Shown here in pieces: positions 9,407-18,138 of a DNA stretch of 64,000 nucleotides (position 1 is the first letter of the stretch; every line of letters begins with the position of its first letter). The notes under the pieces were generated by a model. The model saw nothing but the letters and a program-made list of their open reading frames with translations. It did no database searches and was not told where the DNA came from. This stretch comes from Chitinolyticbacter meiyuanensis. GTDB lineage: Bacteria; Pseudomonadota; Gammaproteobacteria; Burkholderiales; Chitinibacteraceae. The stretch spans positions 3,043,925 to 3,107,924 of the forward strand of contig NZ_CP041335.1 of assembly GCF_008033135.1 (NCBI RefSeq), read 5' to 3'. The position numbers and the translations under genes were made by a program.

Positions 9407-10051
9407 ATGCGTCTGCGCCTGCTGCCCTTGCTCTGCCTTGCCCCGCTCGCCCACGCCACGCTGATCGTCACCACCGTCGAAGGCGAGGTGCGCCAGGGCA
9501 ATGCCCCCGTGACGGTATTGCGCGCGCTCGACGGCGCCGAGGCAGTCCAGCTTGCCGCTGGGGCGACGCTGCGCATTGCCGATACCGCCCGGGCACGCAG
9601 CGGGCTCTGGACCGGGCCTGCCACGCTGCAGCTCGCCGCCAGCGGCCCGCGCCGCAGCGATGGCGCTGACGCCCGCGAACGTACCGCCCTGCCGGCCGGA
9701 TTGCGCCAGGCACTGGAGCGCGCGCCAGCCAACCTCGCTACGGTGGCCACGCTGGGCGATGACCTGCCAAGCCGGGTGATCAGCCCGAAACTCAAGCGCG
9801 CGCAGCAGCAATACCAGCAATGGCGCAAGCAGTTTGCCCGCGACGACATCACACCCGAGCTCTACCTGCTCGATGTGCAACTCGCCGCGCGCGACGGCCT
9901 GGGCCTGCAAGCCACGCTGGCCGAAATGGCCCGCCGCCAGCCGCGCAATGCCGAGCTCGCCCGGCTCTCCGCCCACCTCGTCGCACTCAACCTGCCGATG
10001 GCGCCCCAACGTGGTGCTGAGGTGGAGGTCGCGCCGTATGCCGAACGCTGA
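9407..10051 (+). CDS. Hypothetical secreted protein, FecR-like N-terminal region
   Basis: 214 residues beginning with a clear signal peptide (MRLRLLPLLCLAPLAHA). The next part, VTTVEGEVRQGNAPVTVLRALDG and then AGATLRIADTARA, has the rhythm of FecR-type beta domains that follow 'effect of adding a charge' patterns, but the match is weak. The C-terminal half is helical and Gln/Arg-rich. The frame is open upstream to 9293; the chosen ATG is the only one giving a signal peptide at the N-terminus. Its stop overlaps the following acetyltransferase start by 14 bases, so translational coupling is likely. No specific function is assigned. Confidence 0.65.
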   Translation: MRLRLLPLLCLAPLAHATLIVTTVEGEVRQGNAPVTVLRALDGAEAVQLAAGATLRIADTARARSGLWTGPATLQLAASGPRRSDGADARERTALPAGLRQALERAPANLATVATLGDDLPSRVISPKLKRAQQQYQQWRKQFARDDITPELYLLDVQLAARDGLGLQATLAEMARRQPRNAELARLSAHLVALNLPMAPQRGAEVEVAPYAER

Positions 10052-10517
10052 TCGCCTTACGTTTACGCTGCGTCCGGCATCGGGAAAAGACGCTTCGCAG
10101 GTGGCTGAGCTGCTGATGTCGTCGCGCGAAGCCTTCATCCCCTATGCGCCGATCGCACATCCGCCAGCCACCGTCCATGATTGGGTCGAACAGGTGCTGA
10201 TTCCGTCCGGGGGCGTCTCGGTCGCGTGCCAGGATGGCACCATTCTTGGTGTGCTGGCCGTGTCCCACGATGACGGCGCCGGCTGGATCGACCAGCTGTA
10301 CGTCGCTCCGGCCTGTGCCGGCCGGGGAATAGGCTCTGCGCTGTTGCAACTGGCGCTGTCGTCACTCACGCGGCCCATCCGGCTGCGTACCTTTCAAGCC
10401 AACAGTGGGGCTCGCCGGTTTTACGAGCGTCATGGCTTTCGGGCGCTGTCCTGCACCGACGGCAGCGCAAACGAGGAACGCTGCCCCGACGTGCTGTACG
10501 AGCTCTCCACGCAATGA
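10038..10517 (+). CDS. GNAT family N-acetyltransferase
   Basis: 159 residues with the GNAT acetyl-CoA motif A: IDQLYVAPACAGRGIGSALL, then FQANSGARRFYERHGF, which is the typical C-terminal end. Substrate unknown. The start ATG is preceded by GGTGGAGGTC and lies inside the 3' end of the upstream gene. Its own stop overlaps an ATG of the next frame (ATGA at 10514). Confidence 0.88.
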   Translation: MPNADRLTFTLRPASGKDASQVAELLMSSREAFIPYAPIAHPPATVHDWVEQVLIPSGGVSVACQDGTILGVLAVSHDDGAGWIDQLYVAPACAGRGIGSALLQLALSSLTRPIRLRTFQANSGARRFYERHGFRALSCTDGSANEERCPDVLYELSTQ

Positions 10518-10570
10518 TCGACGCGGCGGCAGCGCCCCCGCCCCGCCTCCCGCACGAGCAGGAACCCAAA

Positions 10571-11200
10571 ATGACTGGATTGATCCGTCGCAGCAGCCCT
10601 GAAGGCCGTGTCAAAAGCGGCCGCAACCCCAACACCGTGCAACCGCAGGACGTGCTGGCCTTCTGGTTCGGCCCGCCCGACGAGGCGCTGGCGTTCCGCC
10701 AGCAATGGTTCAAGCGCGACGATGAATTCGATGCGGCCATCCGCAGCCGTTTCCTCGCCGTCGTCGAGGCGGCGCTCATTGGCGAGCTCGATCATTGGGC
10801 CGATGGCCCGGATGGCGCGCTGGCGCTCGTGATCGTGCTCGACCAGTTTCCGCGAAACCTGTTTCGTGGCAGCGCGCGCGCCTTTGCCGGGGACGAGGCC
10901 GCGCGGCGCCATGCCACGCAGGCACTCACGCAAGGCTGGGTGCAATCACTGGCGCCGCTACAGCGGCTGTTCGTCTACCTGCCGTTCGAGCATTCCGAAT
11001 CGCTCGCCGACCAGGATCGCTCGGTGGCGCTGACCCGGCCGTGGCAGGATCAGCCGGATTTCGCCGGCTTCTACGACTATGCCGTGCGTCACCGTGATGC
11101 GATCCGCCGTTTCGGCCGCTTTCCGCATCGCAACGCGGTGCTGGGCCGCGAAAGCACCACGCGCGAGGCGGCGTGGATCGCCGAACACGGCGGGTTCTGA
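10571..11200 (+). CDS. DUF924 family protein
   Basis: 209 residues. The family core is clear: DVLAFWFGPPDEALAFRQQW at the N-terminus, then LVIVLDQFPRNLFRGSARAFA, FVYLPFEHSES and a C-terminal FGRFPHRNAVLGRESTTRE. It is an all-helical TPR-like fold, sometimes described as transmembrane-independent and of unknown function. The ATG at 10571 has a good ribosome site (AGGAA six bases before). An alternative ATG at 10514 overlaps the preceding stop and would add 19 unconserved residues. Confidence 0.88.
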   Translation: MTGLIRRSSPEGRVKSGRNPNTVQPQDVLAFWFGPPDEALAFRQQWFKRDDEFDAAIRSRFLAVVEAALIGELDHWADGPDGALALVIVLDQFPRNLFRGSARAFAGDEAARRHATQALTQGWVQSLAPLQRLFVYLPFEHSESLADQDRSVALTRPWQDQPDFAGFYDYAVRHRDAIRRFGRFPHRNAVLGRESTTREAAWIAEHGGF

Positions 11201-11324
11201 CTCGACGGTTTTGCCTATATTGTCTACCGTGCATGATCGTGCGCCGGCTAGGCAGTATTCCGGATCGGCGACGGCAACGTGCTCCGATAAAATCAGGGTT
11301 TGCTCATCGTCCTTCGGAATCGCC

Positions 11325-12119
11325 ATGCTCCAGCTGATCGCCACCGACCTCGACGGCACCCTGCTCGCCCCCGACCACACCGTGAACCCGGATACGGCCG
11401 CCACGCTGCAAAAGCTGGAAGCCATGGGCGTGAAGTTCGCCATTGCCACCGGCCGTCACTATTGCGACGTGAAGGCCATCCGCAGTGTGCTGGGCATCCG
11501 CGCCTACCTGATCACCTCCAACGGCGCACGCGTGCACGATCCGGATGACGTGCAGATCCACGCAGAGAACATCGAGCCCGAACTGGTGCGCGAGCTCACC
11601 CAGCCCGAGTTCGCCGCTGGCACCTCGCTCAGCCTCTACCTGAGCAACGAGTGGTTGATTGCCGCGCCGAACGAGAGCCTGATGAAGTACCACCAGGATT
11701 CGGGCTTCTTCTATCGCGTGGCCGACGTGCCGAACTACAGCGGCGAGGACGTGGGCAAGATCCTCTACATCGGCGAGCACGCCCACCTGCTCGATCTGGA
11801 AACCAAGATCCGCGAGCGTTTCGACGATGAGCTCTATGTGACCTTCTCGGCGCTGGACTGCCTGGAGGTGATGGCGCCCACCGTCTCCAAGGGCCACGCG
11901 CTGACCGTGGTGATGGGCGAACTGGGCATCGATGCAGCCCATTGCGCCGCCTTCGGCGACAACCTGAACGACGCCGAGATGCTGCAGACTGCCGGTCACC
12001 CTTTCATCATGGGCAACGCCAGCCCGCGCCTGCTGGAACGCCTGCCCAACGTGCCGCGCATTGCCAGTAATGCCGAAGCCGGGGTCGCCCTCAAGCTGCA
12101 CGAACTGTTCGGCATCTGA
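11325..12119 (+). CDS. Cof-type HAD phosphatase
   Basis: 264 residues. HAD motif I is ATDLDGTLL (nucleophile D8, acid/base D10), motif II is TSNG, and motif III/IV are SKGHAL and FGDNLNDAEML. The large C2-type cap between motifs II and III is that of the Cof/YbjI sugar-phosphate or flavin-phosphate phosphatases. Substrate cannot be read from sequence. The frame runs open upstream from 11079, but motif I sits six residues from this ATG as in relatives. Confidence 0.92.
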   Translation: MLQLIATDLDGTLLAPDHTVNPDTAATLQKLEAMGVKFAIATGRHYCDVKAIRSVLGIRAYLITSNGARVHDPDDVQIHAENIEPELVRELTQPEFAAGTSLSLYLSNEWLIAAPNESLMKYHQDSGFFYRVADVPNYSGEDVGKILYIGEHAHLLDLETKIRERFDDELYVTFSALDCLEVMAPTVSKGHALTVVMGELGIDAAHCAAFGDNLNDAEMLQTAGHPFIMGNASPRLLERLPNVPRIASNAEAGVALKLHELFGI

Positions 12120-12189
12120 TTTTCGCGTCAACGCCGCAGCGGTGATGTCGTTGTGCTAGGAACAGGAAAACCGTCCCTGGAGCGCCATC

Positions 12190-12660
12190 ATGAAACCGCT
12201 GCTGCCCATCATCATCCTGTGCCTGCCCGCCGTGCCGCTCGCTGCCGGGGGCGGCGGCGGTGGAGGAAGTGGCGGAAGCGGTGGTGGCAAGCCCGCCACG
12301 GCCACGCAGCTGCACGATGCGGAGCGCGATATCGAACAAAAAGACTGGCCCGCCGCGAAACAGAAGCTCGACAGCGTGCGCGCAAGCGACCCCAACAATG
12401 CCGATGCCTGGAACTGGACCGGCTACGTGAACCGCAAGCAGGGCCGCATCCCGGAAGCGCTTGCCGCCTATGATCGCGCGCTCGCGCTGGATCCCAAGCA
12501 CCTGGGCGCCTATGAATATCGCGGCGAGACCTGGCTGTTGGCCAACAAGCCTGAGGCCGCCGAAGCCGATCTCTCACAGCTGGCCCGGCTATGCGGCGAA
12601 TGCGAGCAGTACCAGGATCTCAAGGCCGCCATCGCCGAATGGCACGCGGCGCATCACTGA
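12190..12660 (+). CDS. Secreted TPR protein with glycine-rich linker
   Basis: 156 residues. A signal peptide (MKPLLPIIILCLPAVPLAAG) is followed directly by a run of Gly and Ser (residues about 20-33), then two to three tetratricopeptide repeats (WPAAKQKLDSVRASDPNNADAW, with AYDRALALDPKHLGAYEYRG the clearest). Cys-x-x-Cys (CGEC) is near the C-terminus. It is a periplasmic protein of the type that supports protein-protein contacts. No operon partner is visible; function unknown. Confidence 0.8.
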   Translation: MKPLLPIIILCLPAVPLAAGGGGGGGSGGSGGGKPATATQLHDAERDIEQKDWPAAKQKLDSVRASDPNNADAWNWTGYVNRKQGRIPEALAAYDRALALDPKHLGAYEYRGETWLLANKPEAAEADLSQLARLCGECEQYQDLKAAIAEWHAAHH

Positions 12661-12671
12661 GCAATGGATAT

Positions 12672-12699
12672 GACAACAGGCCCCGCGGGGCCTGTTGTC
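12672..12699. terminator. Perfect inverted repeat between convergent genes
   Basis: 13-base arms (GACAACAGGCCCC / GGGGCCTGTTGTC) around GC, lying between the convergent TPR and carbonic anhydrase genes. There is no clear T run on either side, so it may stop transcription in both directions less efficiently or act as an mRNA 3' stabiliser. Confidence 0.55.
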
Positions 12700-12716
12700 G
12701 TTGGGGCGTGATGTAC

Positions 12717-13358
12717 TCAGGCCGCCAGCGAATCGACTAGCACCTCGAACGCACCAGCGCCGCGGTTGTACTGGTAGAGCGCGCCCTGCTCCAGATCGAA
12801 GTACCAGCCGGCCAGCTCCAATTCGCCGCGCTCGACGCGCTCCGCGATGAAGGGAAAGCTCAGCAAGTTGTCGAGCGAGACCACGATGGCCGCCATTTCG
12901 CAACGACGCAGGCGGATCGCCGGATCATCACCCGGCGCCAGCACTTGGTAGCGCGCGCGCTCGGCGATGCGCACCCAGCGGCCAACGAAATCGGCATCGG
13001 TCTGTGGCTCGTAGCCTTCCACCAGCGCGCGGATCCCGCCGCAGGCGAAGTGGCCCAGCACCACGATCTGCTTCACCTTGAGCACGCACACCGCGTATTC
13101 GATGGCGGACGACACGCCATGGAAGGTGCCGTCGACTTCGTAGGGCGGCACCAGGTTGGCGACGTTGCGCACCACGAAGATGTCGCCTGGGTCGCAATCG
13201 GTGATGATGGCCGGATCGACCCGGGAATCGGAACAGGCAATGAACAGGGTGCTCGGATTCTGGCCGCGCTTCAGTGTTTCGAAGAGCTGGCCTTCGCCGG
13301 CGAAATACTTGTTCTGGAAGCGGCGGAAACCGCCAATCAGCTTGTCGGCATCGGACAT
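12717..13358 (-). CDS. can: Beta-class carbonic anhydrase
   Basis: 213 residues. Zinc ligands are visible as C42 in ACSDSRVDP, H103 and C106 in VVLGHFACGG. The Asp-Arg dyad D44/R46 completes the active site of CO2/bicarbonate interconversion. Length and motifs fit bacterial Can/CynT. No cyanase lies beside it, so a general role in bicarbonate supply is more likely than cyanate use. A ribosome site (GGGAG) precedes the ATG. Confidence 0.95.
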   Translation of the reverse strand: MSDADKLIGGFRRFQNKYFAGEGQLFETLKRGQNPSTLFIACSDSRVDPAIITDCDPGDIFVVRNVANLVPPYEVDGTFHGVSSAIEYAVCVLKVKQIVVLGHFACGGIRALVEGYEPQTDADFVGRWVRIAERARYQVLAPGDDPAIRLRRCEMAAIVVSLDNLLSFPFIAERVERGELELAGWYFDLEQGALYQYNRGAGAFEVLVDSLAA

Positions 13359-13463
13359 ATATTCACTCCCGGTCGGCGCCGCAAAGGCGGCAGGCTGTTG
13401 GTCGGCGGCGATTGTACAGGTAAATCCCCTTGCGGCCGGCAGTTGATTACGTTACATAAACAG

Positions 13464-13475
13464 TTCTAACTAGAA
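13464..13475. promoter_or_regulatory. Candidate MarR operator
   Basis: Inverted repeat TTCTA-AC-TAGAA, 16 bases before the GTG of the MarR gene and just ahead of its AGGAGG ribosome site. Position fits autoregulation; the arms are short, so this is a weak prediction. Confidence 0.4.
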
Positions 13476-13491
13476 TCATTAGGAGGTCATC

Positions 13492-13953
13492 GTGTCGCAA
13501 GCCCCGTTCCTGCCGGTGTTGCGCGAGCTTGCCTGTTGCTACCAGGCGTTCGAGCGTCTGTCGGGCCATCACATCCGCCAGGTCGGGCTTACCCCCGGCC
13601 AGTTCGATGTGATCGCCACGCTGGGCAATACCTGCGGCATGAGCTGCCGCGAACTGGGCGAGCACACGCTGATCACCAAGGGCACGCTGACCGGCGTGCT
13701 CGACCGCCTGGTGGAGCGCGGCCTGATCAGCCGCGAGATCACGCCCGGTGATCGGCGCAGCCTGACGGTGGCGCTGACCGACGCTGGCCGTGCGGTGTTC
13801 GAGCAGGTGTTTTCGCCCCACGTCGCCTATCTTGAACCGGCGTTCGCCACCTTGTCGCCCGAGGAACTTTCCACCATCGAAGCCAGCCTGAAGCAGCTGC
13901 GTGCGGTCATGGAACAGGGCTTCGGCGATTGTTGCGAAAAGCTGAATAATTAA
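13492..13953 (+). CDS. MarR family transcriptional regulator
   Basis: 153 residues, GTG start with a near-perfect ribosome site (AGGAGGTC). The winged helix is clear: LTPGQFDVIATLGN, SCRELGEHTLITKGTLTGVLDRLVERGLISRE and the wing DRRSLTVALTDAG. Several cysteines (15, 16, about 48 and 52, and a Cys pair near the C-terminus in GDCCEKL) could sense oxidants, but this is inference. It leads a plus-strand run with cytochrome b561 and two YceI proteins and probably controls it. Confidence 0.92.
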   Translation: MSQAPFLPVLRELACCYQAFERLSGHHIRQVGLTPGQFDVIATLGNTCGMSCRELGEHTLITKGTLTGVLDRLVERGLISREITPGDRRSLTVALTDAGRAVFEQVFSPHVAYLEPAFATLSPEELSTIEASLKQLRAVMEQGFGDCCEKLNN

Positions 13954-14051
13954 TCACGCATCCCCACGATTTTCGGCGGAAACATTGTGTCTATGATGCA
14001 GCGTCATCCGGCCCGAATCGGCTTATCCCTGCCCAGACCGAGGAAGAAGAC

Positions 14052-14588
14052 ATGGCTGCAGAACGTTACGACGGCGTACAGAAAAGCCTGCACTGGCTGA
14101 TCGCCCTGCTGATCCTTTCCGCGTTCGGACTCATCTGGTACATCGGCTCGCTGCCGCTGTCGCCGCTCAAGTTCAAGCTCTATTCGTATCACAAGTGGAT
14201 CGGCATCAGCGTGCTGATCCTGTTCGTGGCACGCCTGGCCTGGCGTCTGAAGCACGGTACGCCGCATGAACTGCCGGGCCAGCCCGCCTGGCAGACCCGG
14301 CTCGCTGCCGGCGTGCACCACCTCTTGTACCTGCTGATGGCCCTGGTGCCGCTGCTGGGCTGGGCGATGAGCTCGGCCAAGGGTTTCCCGGTGGTGCTGT
14401 TCGGCGTAGTCCCGCTGCCGGATTTCGTCCCCAAGGACGAAGCGCTGGGCCATATCCTGGCCGAGACGCACGAGGTGGTGGCGTACACGCTGCTGGTGGT
14501 GGTCGGCCTGCATGTGGCCGGCGCGCTCAAGCACCACTTCATCGACCGCGATATCACGCTCAAGCGGATGCTGCCCGGCCAGCACTGA
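14052..14588 (+). CDS. Cytochrome b561 family membrane protein
   Basis: 178 residues, four transmembrane helices. Candidate heme b ligands are H14 (KSLHWLIALL), H47 (YHKWIG) and His residues in the third and fourth helices (GVHHLLYLL; HEVVAYTLLVVVGLHVAG). This matches the bacterial CybB-like diheme electron carrier that oxidises ubiquinol or takes part in superoxide chemistry. A ribosome site AGGAAGAAGA precedes the ATG. It is 32 bases ahead of the first yceI. Confidence 0.93.
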   Translation: MAAERYDGVQKSLHWLIALLILSAFGLIWYIGSLPLSPLKFKLYSYHKWIGISVLILFVARLAWRLKHGTPHELPGQPAWQTRLAAGVHHLLYLLMALVPLLGWAMSSAKGFPVVLFGVVPLPDFVPKDEALGHILAETHEVVAYTLLVVVGLHVAGALKHHFIDRDITLKRMLPGQH

Positions 14589-14620
14589 GCCACGCATCCG
14601 TACAACAACCAGGAGAAACC

Positions 14621-15181
14621 ATGAAACGCATGCTCGCCGGCGCGCTCGTCGCGCTCTCCCTGGCCGCCCCGGCCTTCGCCGCGCAGACGCTGGTCCCGGC
14701 CAAGAGCCAGATCGGCTTCGCCTTCAAGCAGATGGGTGTGGGGGTGGACGGCAACTTCAAGACCTTCGCCGCCCAGGTCGCATTCGACCCGGCCAAGCCC
14801 GAAGCCACGCAAGCCACCTTCACCGTCGACTTGGCCAGCATCGATGTCGGCGGGCCGGACGGCAATGCCGAGGCCAAGAAGAAGGCCTGGTTCGACGTGG
14901 CCACCCATCCCAAGGCCACCTTCACCGCCAAGAGCGTGAAGGCGCTGGGCGGCGGCAAGTTCGAAGCCCGCGGCCCGCTCACGATCAAGGGCACCAGCCG
15001 CGACGTTGTCGCCCAGTTCACCGCCAAGCCGGTCGGCAACGATCTGCAGCTCGATGGCGGCTTCCCGCTCAAGCGCCTGCAATACAAGCTGGGCGATGGC
15101 GCCTGGGCTGACACCGAGACCGTCGCCGACGACGTGCAAGTCAAGTTCCGCTTCACCCTCGCCGGCAAGCCCGGCCAATAA
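14621..15181 (+). CDS. YceI family periplasmic protein (first copy)
   Basis: 186 residues with a signal peptide ending APAFA. The lipocalin-like YceI beta barrel follows (FKTFAAQVAFDPAKPEATQ, KAWFDVATHPKATFTAKSV, RGPLTIKGTSRDV). YceI barrels bind polyisoprenoids such as ubiquinone. The pairing with cytochrome b561 here suggests quinone-linked redox work at the inner membrane. It differs markedly from the second copy, so the pair is an old duplication. Confidence 0.92.
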   Translation: MKRMLAGALVALSLAAPAFAAQTLVPAKSQIGFAFKQMGVGVDGNFKTFAAQVAFDPAKPEATQATFTVDLASIDVGGPDGNAEAKKKAWFDVATHPKATFTAKSVKALGGGKFEARGPLTIKGTSRDVVAQFTAKPVGNDLQLDGGFPLKRLQYKLGDGAWADTETVADDVQVKFRFTLAGKPGQ

Positions 15182-15199
15182 GCACTGGAGAAACCCACC

Positions 15200-15763
15200 G
15201 TGAAACTGCTGATCGCCTCGCTGTTCGCCGCCGCTGCCACCGCAGCCGTCGCCGCTCCGCAAACCTACGAGATCGACTCGACCCACACCTACCCGCGCTT
15301 CGAGCTCAACCACCTGGGCTTCTCAGTGCAGCACGGCGTGTTCGACAAGACCACCGGCACCATCGTGATCGACAGCGCCAAGAAGTCCGGCAGCCTCGAC
15401 ATCACCGTCGACACCACCAGCCTCGACACCGGCCTCGCCAAGCGGGACGACCACCTCAAGAGCGAGGATTTCTTCAACGTCGCCAAATTCCCGACCGCCA
15501 CCTTCAAGTCGGACAAGCTGAAGTTCGACGGCGACAAGCTGGTGGGCGTGGATGGTACCTTCACCCTGCTGGGCGTTTCGAAGCCGCTGACCCTCACCGT
15601 GAGCAACTTCAAGTGCGGCCAGCACCCGATGGCCAAGAAGCAATGGTGTGGCGCCGAAGCCACCGCCACCTTCAAGCGCAGCGACTACGGCATGAGCGCC
15701 TATGTGCCGGCCGTGGGCGACGAAGTGAAGCTGACCATCCAGGTGGAAGCCGGCCTGAAGTAA
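15200..15763 (+). CDS. YceI family periplasmic protein (second copy)
   Basis: 187 residues with a signal peptide ending AVAA. It has classic YceI features: YEIDSTHTYPRFELNHLG, SLDTGLAKRDDHLKSEDFFN, KFPTATFKS and the two-Cys insert CGQHPMAKKQWCG, which probably forms a disulfide. It starts 18 bases after the first copy and ends the operon before a strong terminator. Confidence 0.95.
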   Translation: MKLLIASLFAAAATAAVAAPQTYEIDSTHTYPRFELNHLGFSVQHGVFDKTTGTIVIDSAKKSGSLDITVDTTSLDTGLAKRDDHLKSEDFFNVAKFPTATFKSDKLKFDGDKLVGVDGTFTLLGVSKPLTLTVSNFKCGQHPMAKKQWCGAEATATFKRSDYGMSAYVPAVGDEVKLTIQVEAGLK

Positions 15764-15781
15764 GCGCCAGCGCCCGGACAA

Positions 15782-15805
15782 AAGCCCCGCAATGCGGGGC
15801 TTTTT
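15782..15805 (+). terminator. Rho-independent terminator after yceI
   Basis: Arms AAGCCCCGC / GCGGGGCTT with a 3-base loop and a T5 tail. It also separates the convergent gluconokinase gene. Confidence 0.9.
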
Positions 15806-15814
15806 ACTGCGCGT

Positions 15815-16315
15815 TCAGCGCTGCTGCAGACTGTGTTCAATGACCGCAAGCTGTTCCGCCAGCGACAAGGAGATCGCCAACGGCAGCACATCCGCTTCGT
15901 CCGGCCCCGGCGCTTCCAGCGCGTCGAGCTGGCTTTGCAGCAGACTGGTAGGCATGAAGTGGCCGGCACGCCCGCTCAATCGCTGCGCGAGCAAGGTGGC
16001 GCTACCGTAGAGGAACACAAAGCGTACACCGGAATCGGCCTGCCGCAGGCGGTCTCGATAGCGCCGCTTCAGCGCAGAGCAGGCGATCACCAGCGGGATG
16101 TCCCCGCAGTCCTGCAAGGCCTCGGCGATCCGCGCGAGCCATGGTGCACGATCGGCATCGGTCAGGGGCTCGCCCGCCGCCATCTTCGCGACATTGGCCG
16201 GCGGATGCAGATCGTCGCCATCGACGAAACGCCAACCCCGCCGCGCCGCCAGCGCAGCACCGACAGTGGATTTGCCGCTGCCGGATACGCCCATCACGAT
16301 GATGTTCGATGCCAT
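15815..16315 (-). CDS. gntK: Gluconokinase
   Basis: 166 residues. The Walker A motif is GVSGSGKST (9-17), followed by the family signature FVDGDDLHPPANVAKMAAGEPLTDADRAPWL and CSALKRRYRDRLR. It phosphorylates gluconate to 6-phosphogluconate with ATP. No gluconate permease or edd/eda genes lie beside it. It is the last gene of a minus-strand run behind a GNAT and an unknown protein. Confidence 0.94.
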   Translation of the reverse strand: MASNIIVMGVSGSGKSTVGAALAARRGWRFVDGDDLHPPANVAKMAAGEPLTDADRAPWLARIAEALQDCGDIPLVIACSALKRRYRDRLRQADSGVRFVFLYGSATLLAQRLSGRAGHFMPTSLLQSQLDALEAPGPDEADVLPLAISLSLAEQLAVIEHSLQQR

Positions 16316-16377
16316 CGTATCCTCCCTCACCACGCAGGGTAGCGGGCACCACGCTGGCTGGCGAGCGTCGGCACCGA

Positions 16378-16890
16378 TCAGAGAAAGCGATGCATCACCA
16401 GCGCCGGGATCAGCCCCAACGCGGGATGGCGGAACACGCCCGGCACACGGCCGACCACGGCGAAACCGTGGCGCTCCCACAGCCGGATCGCGCCGTGGTT
16501 GCTGCTGACCACGAAATTGAACTGCATGGCCTTGAAGCCGAGTGCCCGCGCGGTATCGAGCGAGTGCAGGCACATGGCGGAGGCGACGCCCTGGCCGCGC
16601 GCGGCATCGGCAACCATGTAGCCGGCATTGGCCACGTGATCGCCCAGGCCTAGCTGGTTGGGCTTGAGGTAATAGGTGCCAACGATGGCGCCGCCCAGCT
16701 CGGCCACGTAGGTGCGCAGCGGCAGCTGCATCCATAGCCGCTCCGCTTCCACCTCGTCGGTCTCCGGCGCATAGACATAGGTGTCGCCGCGCGAGACCAC
16801 GGCGCGGAAGATCGGCCAAATGCTGGCGAAATCCTCGGCAGTGGCTACGCGCACGGTCAGCGCAGACAGGGGCTTGGCGGGATACGACAT
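16378..16890 (-). CDS. GNAT family N-acetyltransferase
   Basis: 170 residues. The GNAT core shows GGAIVGTYYLKPNQLGLGDHV, AGYMVADAARGQGVASAMC and FVVSSNHGAIRLWERHGF, with an acetyl-CoA pyrophosphate loop (RGQGVA). Related proteins are annotated as phosphinothricin-like or general amine acetyltransferases; substrate unknown. The start lies 9 bases after the stop of the upstream unknown gene. Confidence 0.9.
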   Translation of the reverse strand: MSYPAKPLSALTVRVATAEDFASIWPIFRAVVSRGDTYVYAPETDEVEAERLWMQLPLRTYVAELGGAIVGTYYLKPNQLGLGDHVANAGYMVADAARGQGVASAMCLHSLDTARALGFKAMQFNFVVSSNHGAIRLWERHGFAVVGRVPGVFRHPALGLIPALVMHRFL

Positions 16891-16899
16891 GCAACAACT

Positions 16900-17367
16900 T
16901 TAGCAGTAACTAATGCTTACGGGCACCCCGGCGGGATCGGTGTTTTCCACGATGTCCGACCACAGCAGCACATGGCTGGGCTGCAGTGCGCGCAGGCCAT
17001 CGCCCTCGTCGACCACCTCGCCGTATAGCAGACGCCAACGCTCGCCCTGCCCCAGCGGCAACACCGCGCAGGTGGCGATATAGGCATCGAGGCACCGCGC
17101 AGGCCAGGGCAGCGCGCCAGCTACGCCGGCAAAGCGCCCCGCCAATACCCGAACCCGCAGCCCGGGCGCCGTCACCACCGGAATCTGGCATTTGCAGCAG
17201 CGCACTTCGTCGCCGGTATGACCCGGCAACCAGGCTACGTCGGTACGCTGTAACGCCGGTGACGCAGCCAGCAGTGCGACATCGCCAGGCTCCAGCCGCT
17301 CACGGGGCCCGAGTGCCAGCGGCGCAGTAGCATCCTCGAATACGCAGATCAGCCCTCCGCCGTCCAT
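16900..17367 (-). CDS. Hypothetical protein, cupin/pirin-like trace
   Basis: 155 residues, not recognised. Its middle has a cysteine-rich element GHTGDEVRCCKCQIPVV followed by LRVRVLAGRFAGVAG, which recalls the C-terminal part of pirin-like double cupins, but no full domain can be traced. No signal peptide and no membrane segment. Co-oriented and closely spaced with the downstream GNAT and gluconokinase genes, so it probably leads that operon. Confidence 0.55.
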   Translation of the reverse strand: MDGGGLICVFEDATAPLALGPRERLEPGDVALLAASPALQRTDVAWLPGHTGDEVRCCKCQIPVVTAPGLRVRVLAGRFAGVAGALPWPARCLDAYIATCAVLPLGQGERWRLLYGEVVDEGDGLRALQPSHVLLWSDIVENTDPAGVPVSISYC

Positions 17368-17382
17368 ATTCCCCGCTCCAAG

Positions 17383-17406
17383 TAAAAGAGCCCGGCAGTG
17401 CCGGGC
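17383..17406 (-). terminator. Rho-independent terminator of azoR
   Basis: On the minus strand GCCCGGC / GCCGGGC arms with a 3-base loop, then TCTTTTA, about 25 bases after the azoR stop. Confidence 0.85.
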
Positions 17407-17430
17407 CCATGGTCAGACTACCGATACGGA

Positions 17431-18042
17431 TCAGGCAGCGAGTGCCACGATTTCCTTCTCGGCCGATGCCAGCGCCTCGGCCTTCTTCGCGTCGCCCATG
17501 TTCACGCCTTCGGCACGCACGAAGCGCACATCGGTGATGCCGAGGAAGCCGAACACCGTCTTGAGATAGGCCTCCTGGTGATCGAGTGCACGCAGTGCTT
17601 CGCTGGCCGAGTACACGCCGCCGCGGCTCGATGCCACGAGCACCGTCTTGCCGGTGGCGAGGCCCACCGGGCCATTCTCGGTGTACTTGAAGGTGCGGCC
17701 GGCCTGGGCAATGCGATCGATCCATGCCTTGAGCTGGCTCGGGATCGAGAAGTTGTACATCGGCGCACCGACCACGATCACGTCCGCGGCCAGGAACTGG
17801 GTCAGCAGCGCTTCGGTGAGCTCGGTTTCCGCCTTCTGCACAGCGTTGTGCGCCTCGGCCGGAGTGAAGCGGGCGCCAAGGATTTCGCCGGAGAGGTGGG
17901 CCGGGGTGTCGGTCGCCAGATCCAGGTAGTCGACCTGGGTACCGGGGTGGGTGGCTTGCCATTCGGCGGCAATACGCGCAGTCAGCTGGCGCGAAACGGA
18001 GTTGGCGGCAAGGACGCTGGAATCGATGTGCAGCAGCTTCAT
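17431..18042 (-). CDS. azoR: FMN-dependent NADH:quinone/azo oxidoreductase
   Basis: 203 residues, the standard AzoR length. It is a flavodoxin-like fold with the N-terminal [23 protein letters not shown]-binding [20 protein letters not shown], and ASSRGGVYS. AzoR reduces quinones and azo compounds by two electrons with NADH. The ribosome site AGGAG sits in front of the ATG. It is divergent from a LysR regulator with an inverted repeat between them, the usual layout for quinone/electrophile-induced azoR. Confidence 0.95.
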   Translation of the reverse strand: MKLLHIDSSVLAANSVSRQLTARIAAEWQATHPGTQVDYLDLATDTPAHLSGEILGARFTPAEAHNAVQKAETELTEALLTQFLAADVIVVGAPMYNFSIPSQLKAWIDRIAQAGRTFKYTENGPVGLATGKTVLVASSRGGVYSASEALRALDHQEAYLKTVFGFLGITDVRFVRAEGVNMGDAKKAEALASAEKEIVALAA

Positions 18043-18138
18043 GATGGTTTCTCCTGTCGGGTCGTCACCACGCGTCGTGGTGTTGGAGTGCATTCTGCTG
18101 CTGCGTCGATTCCATGATAAGCCGGCGAAAATGCGATA

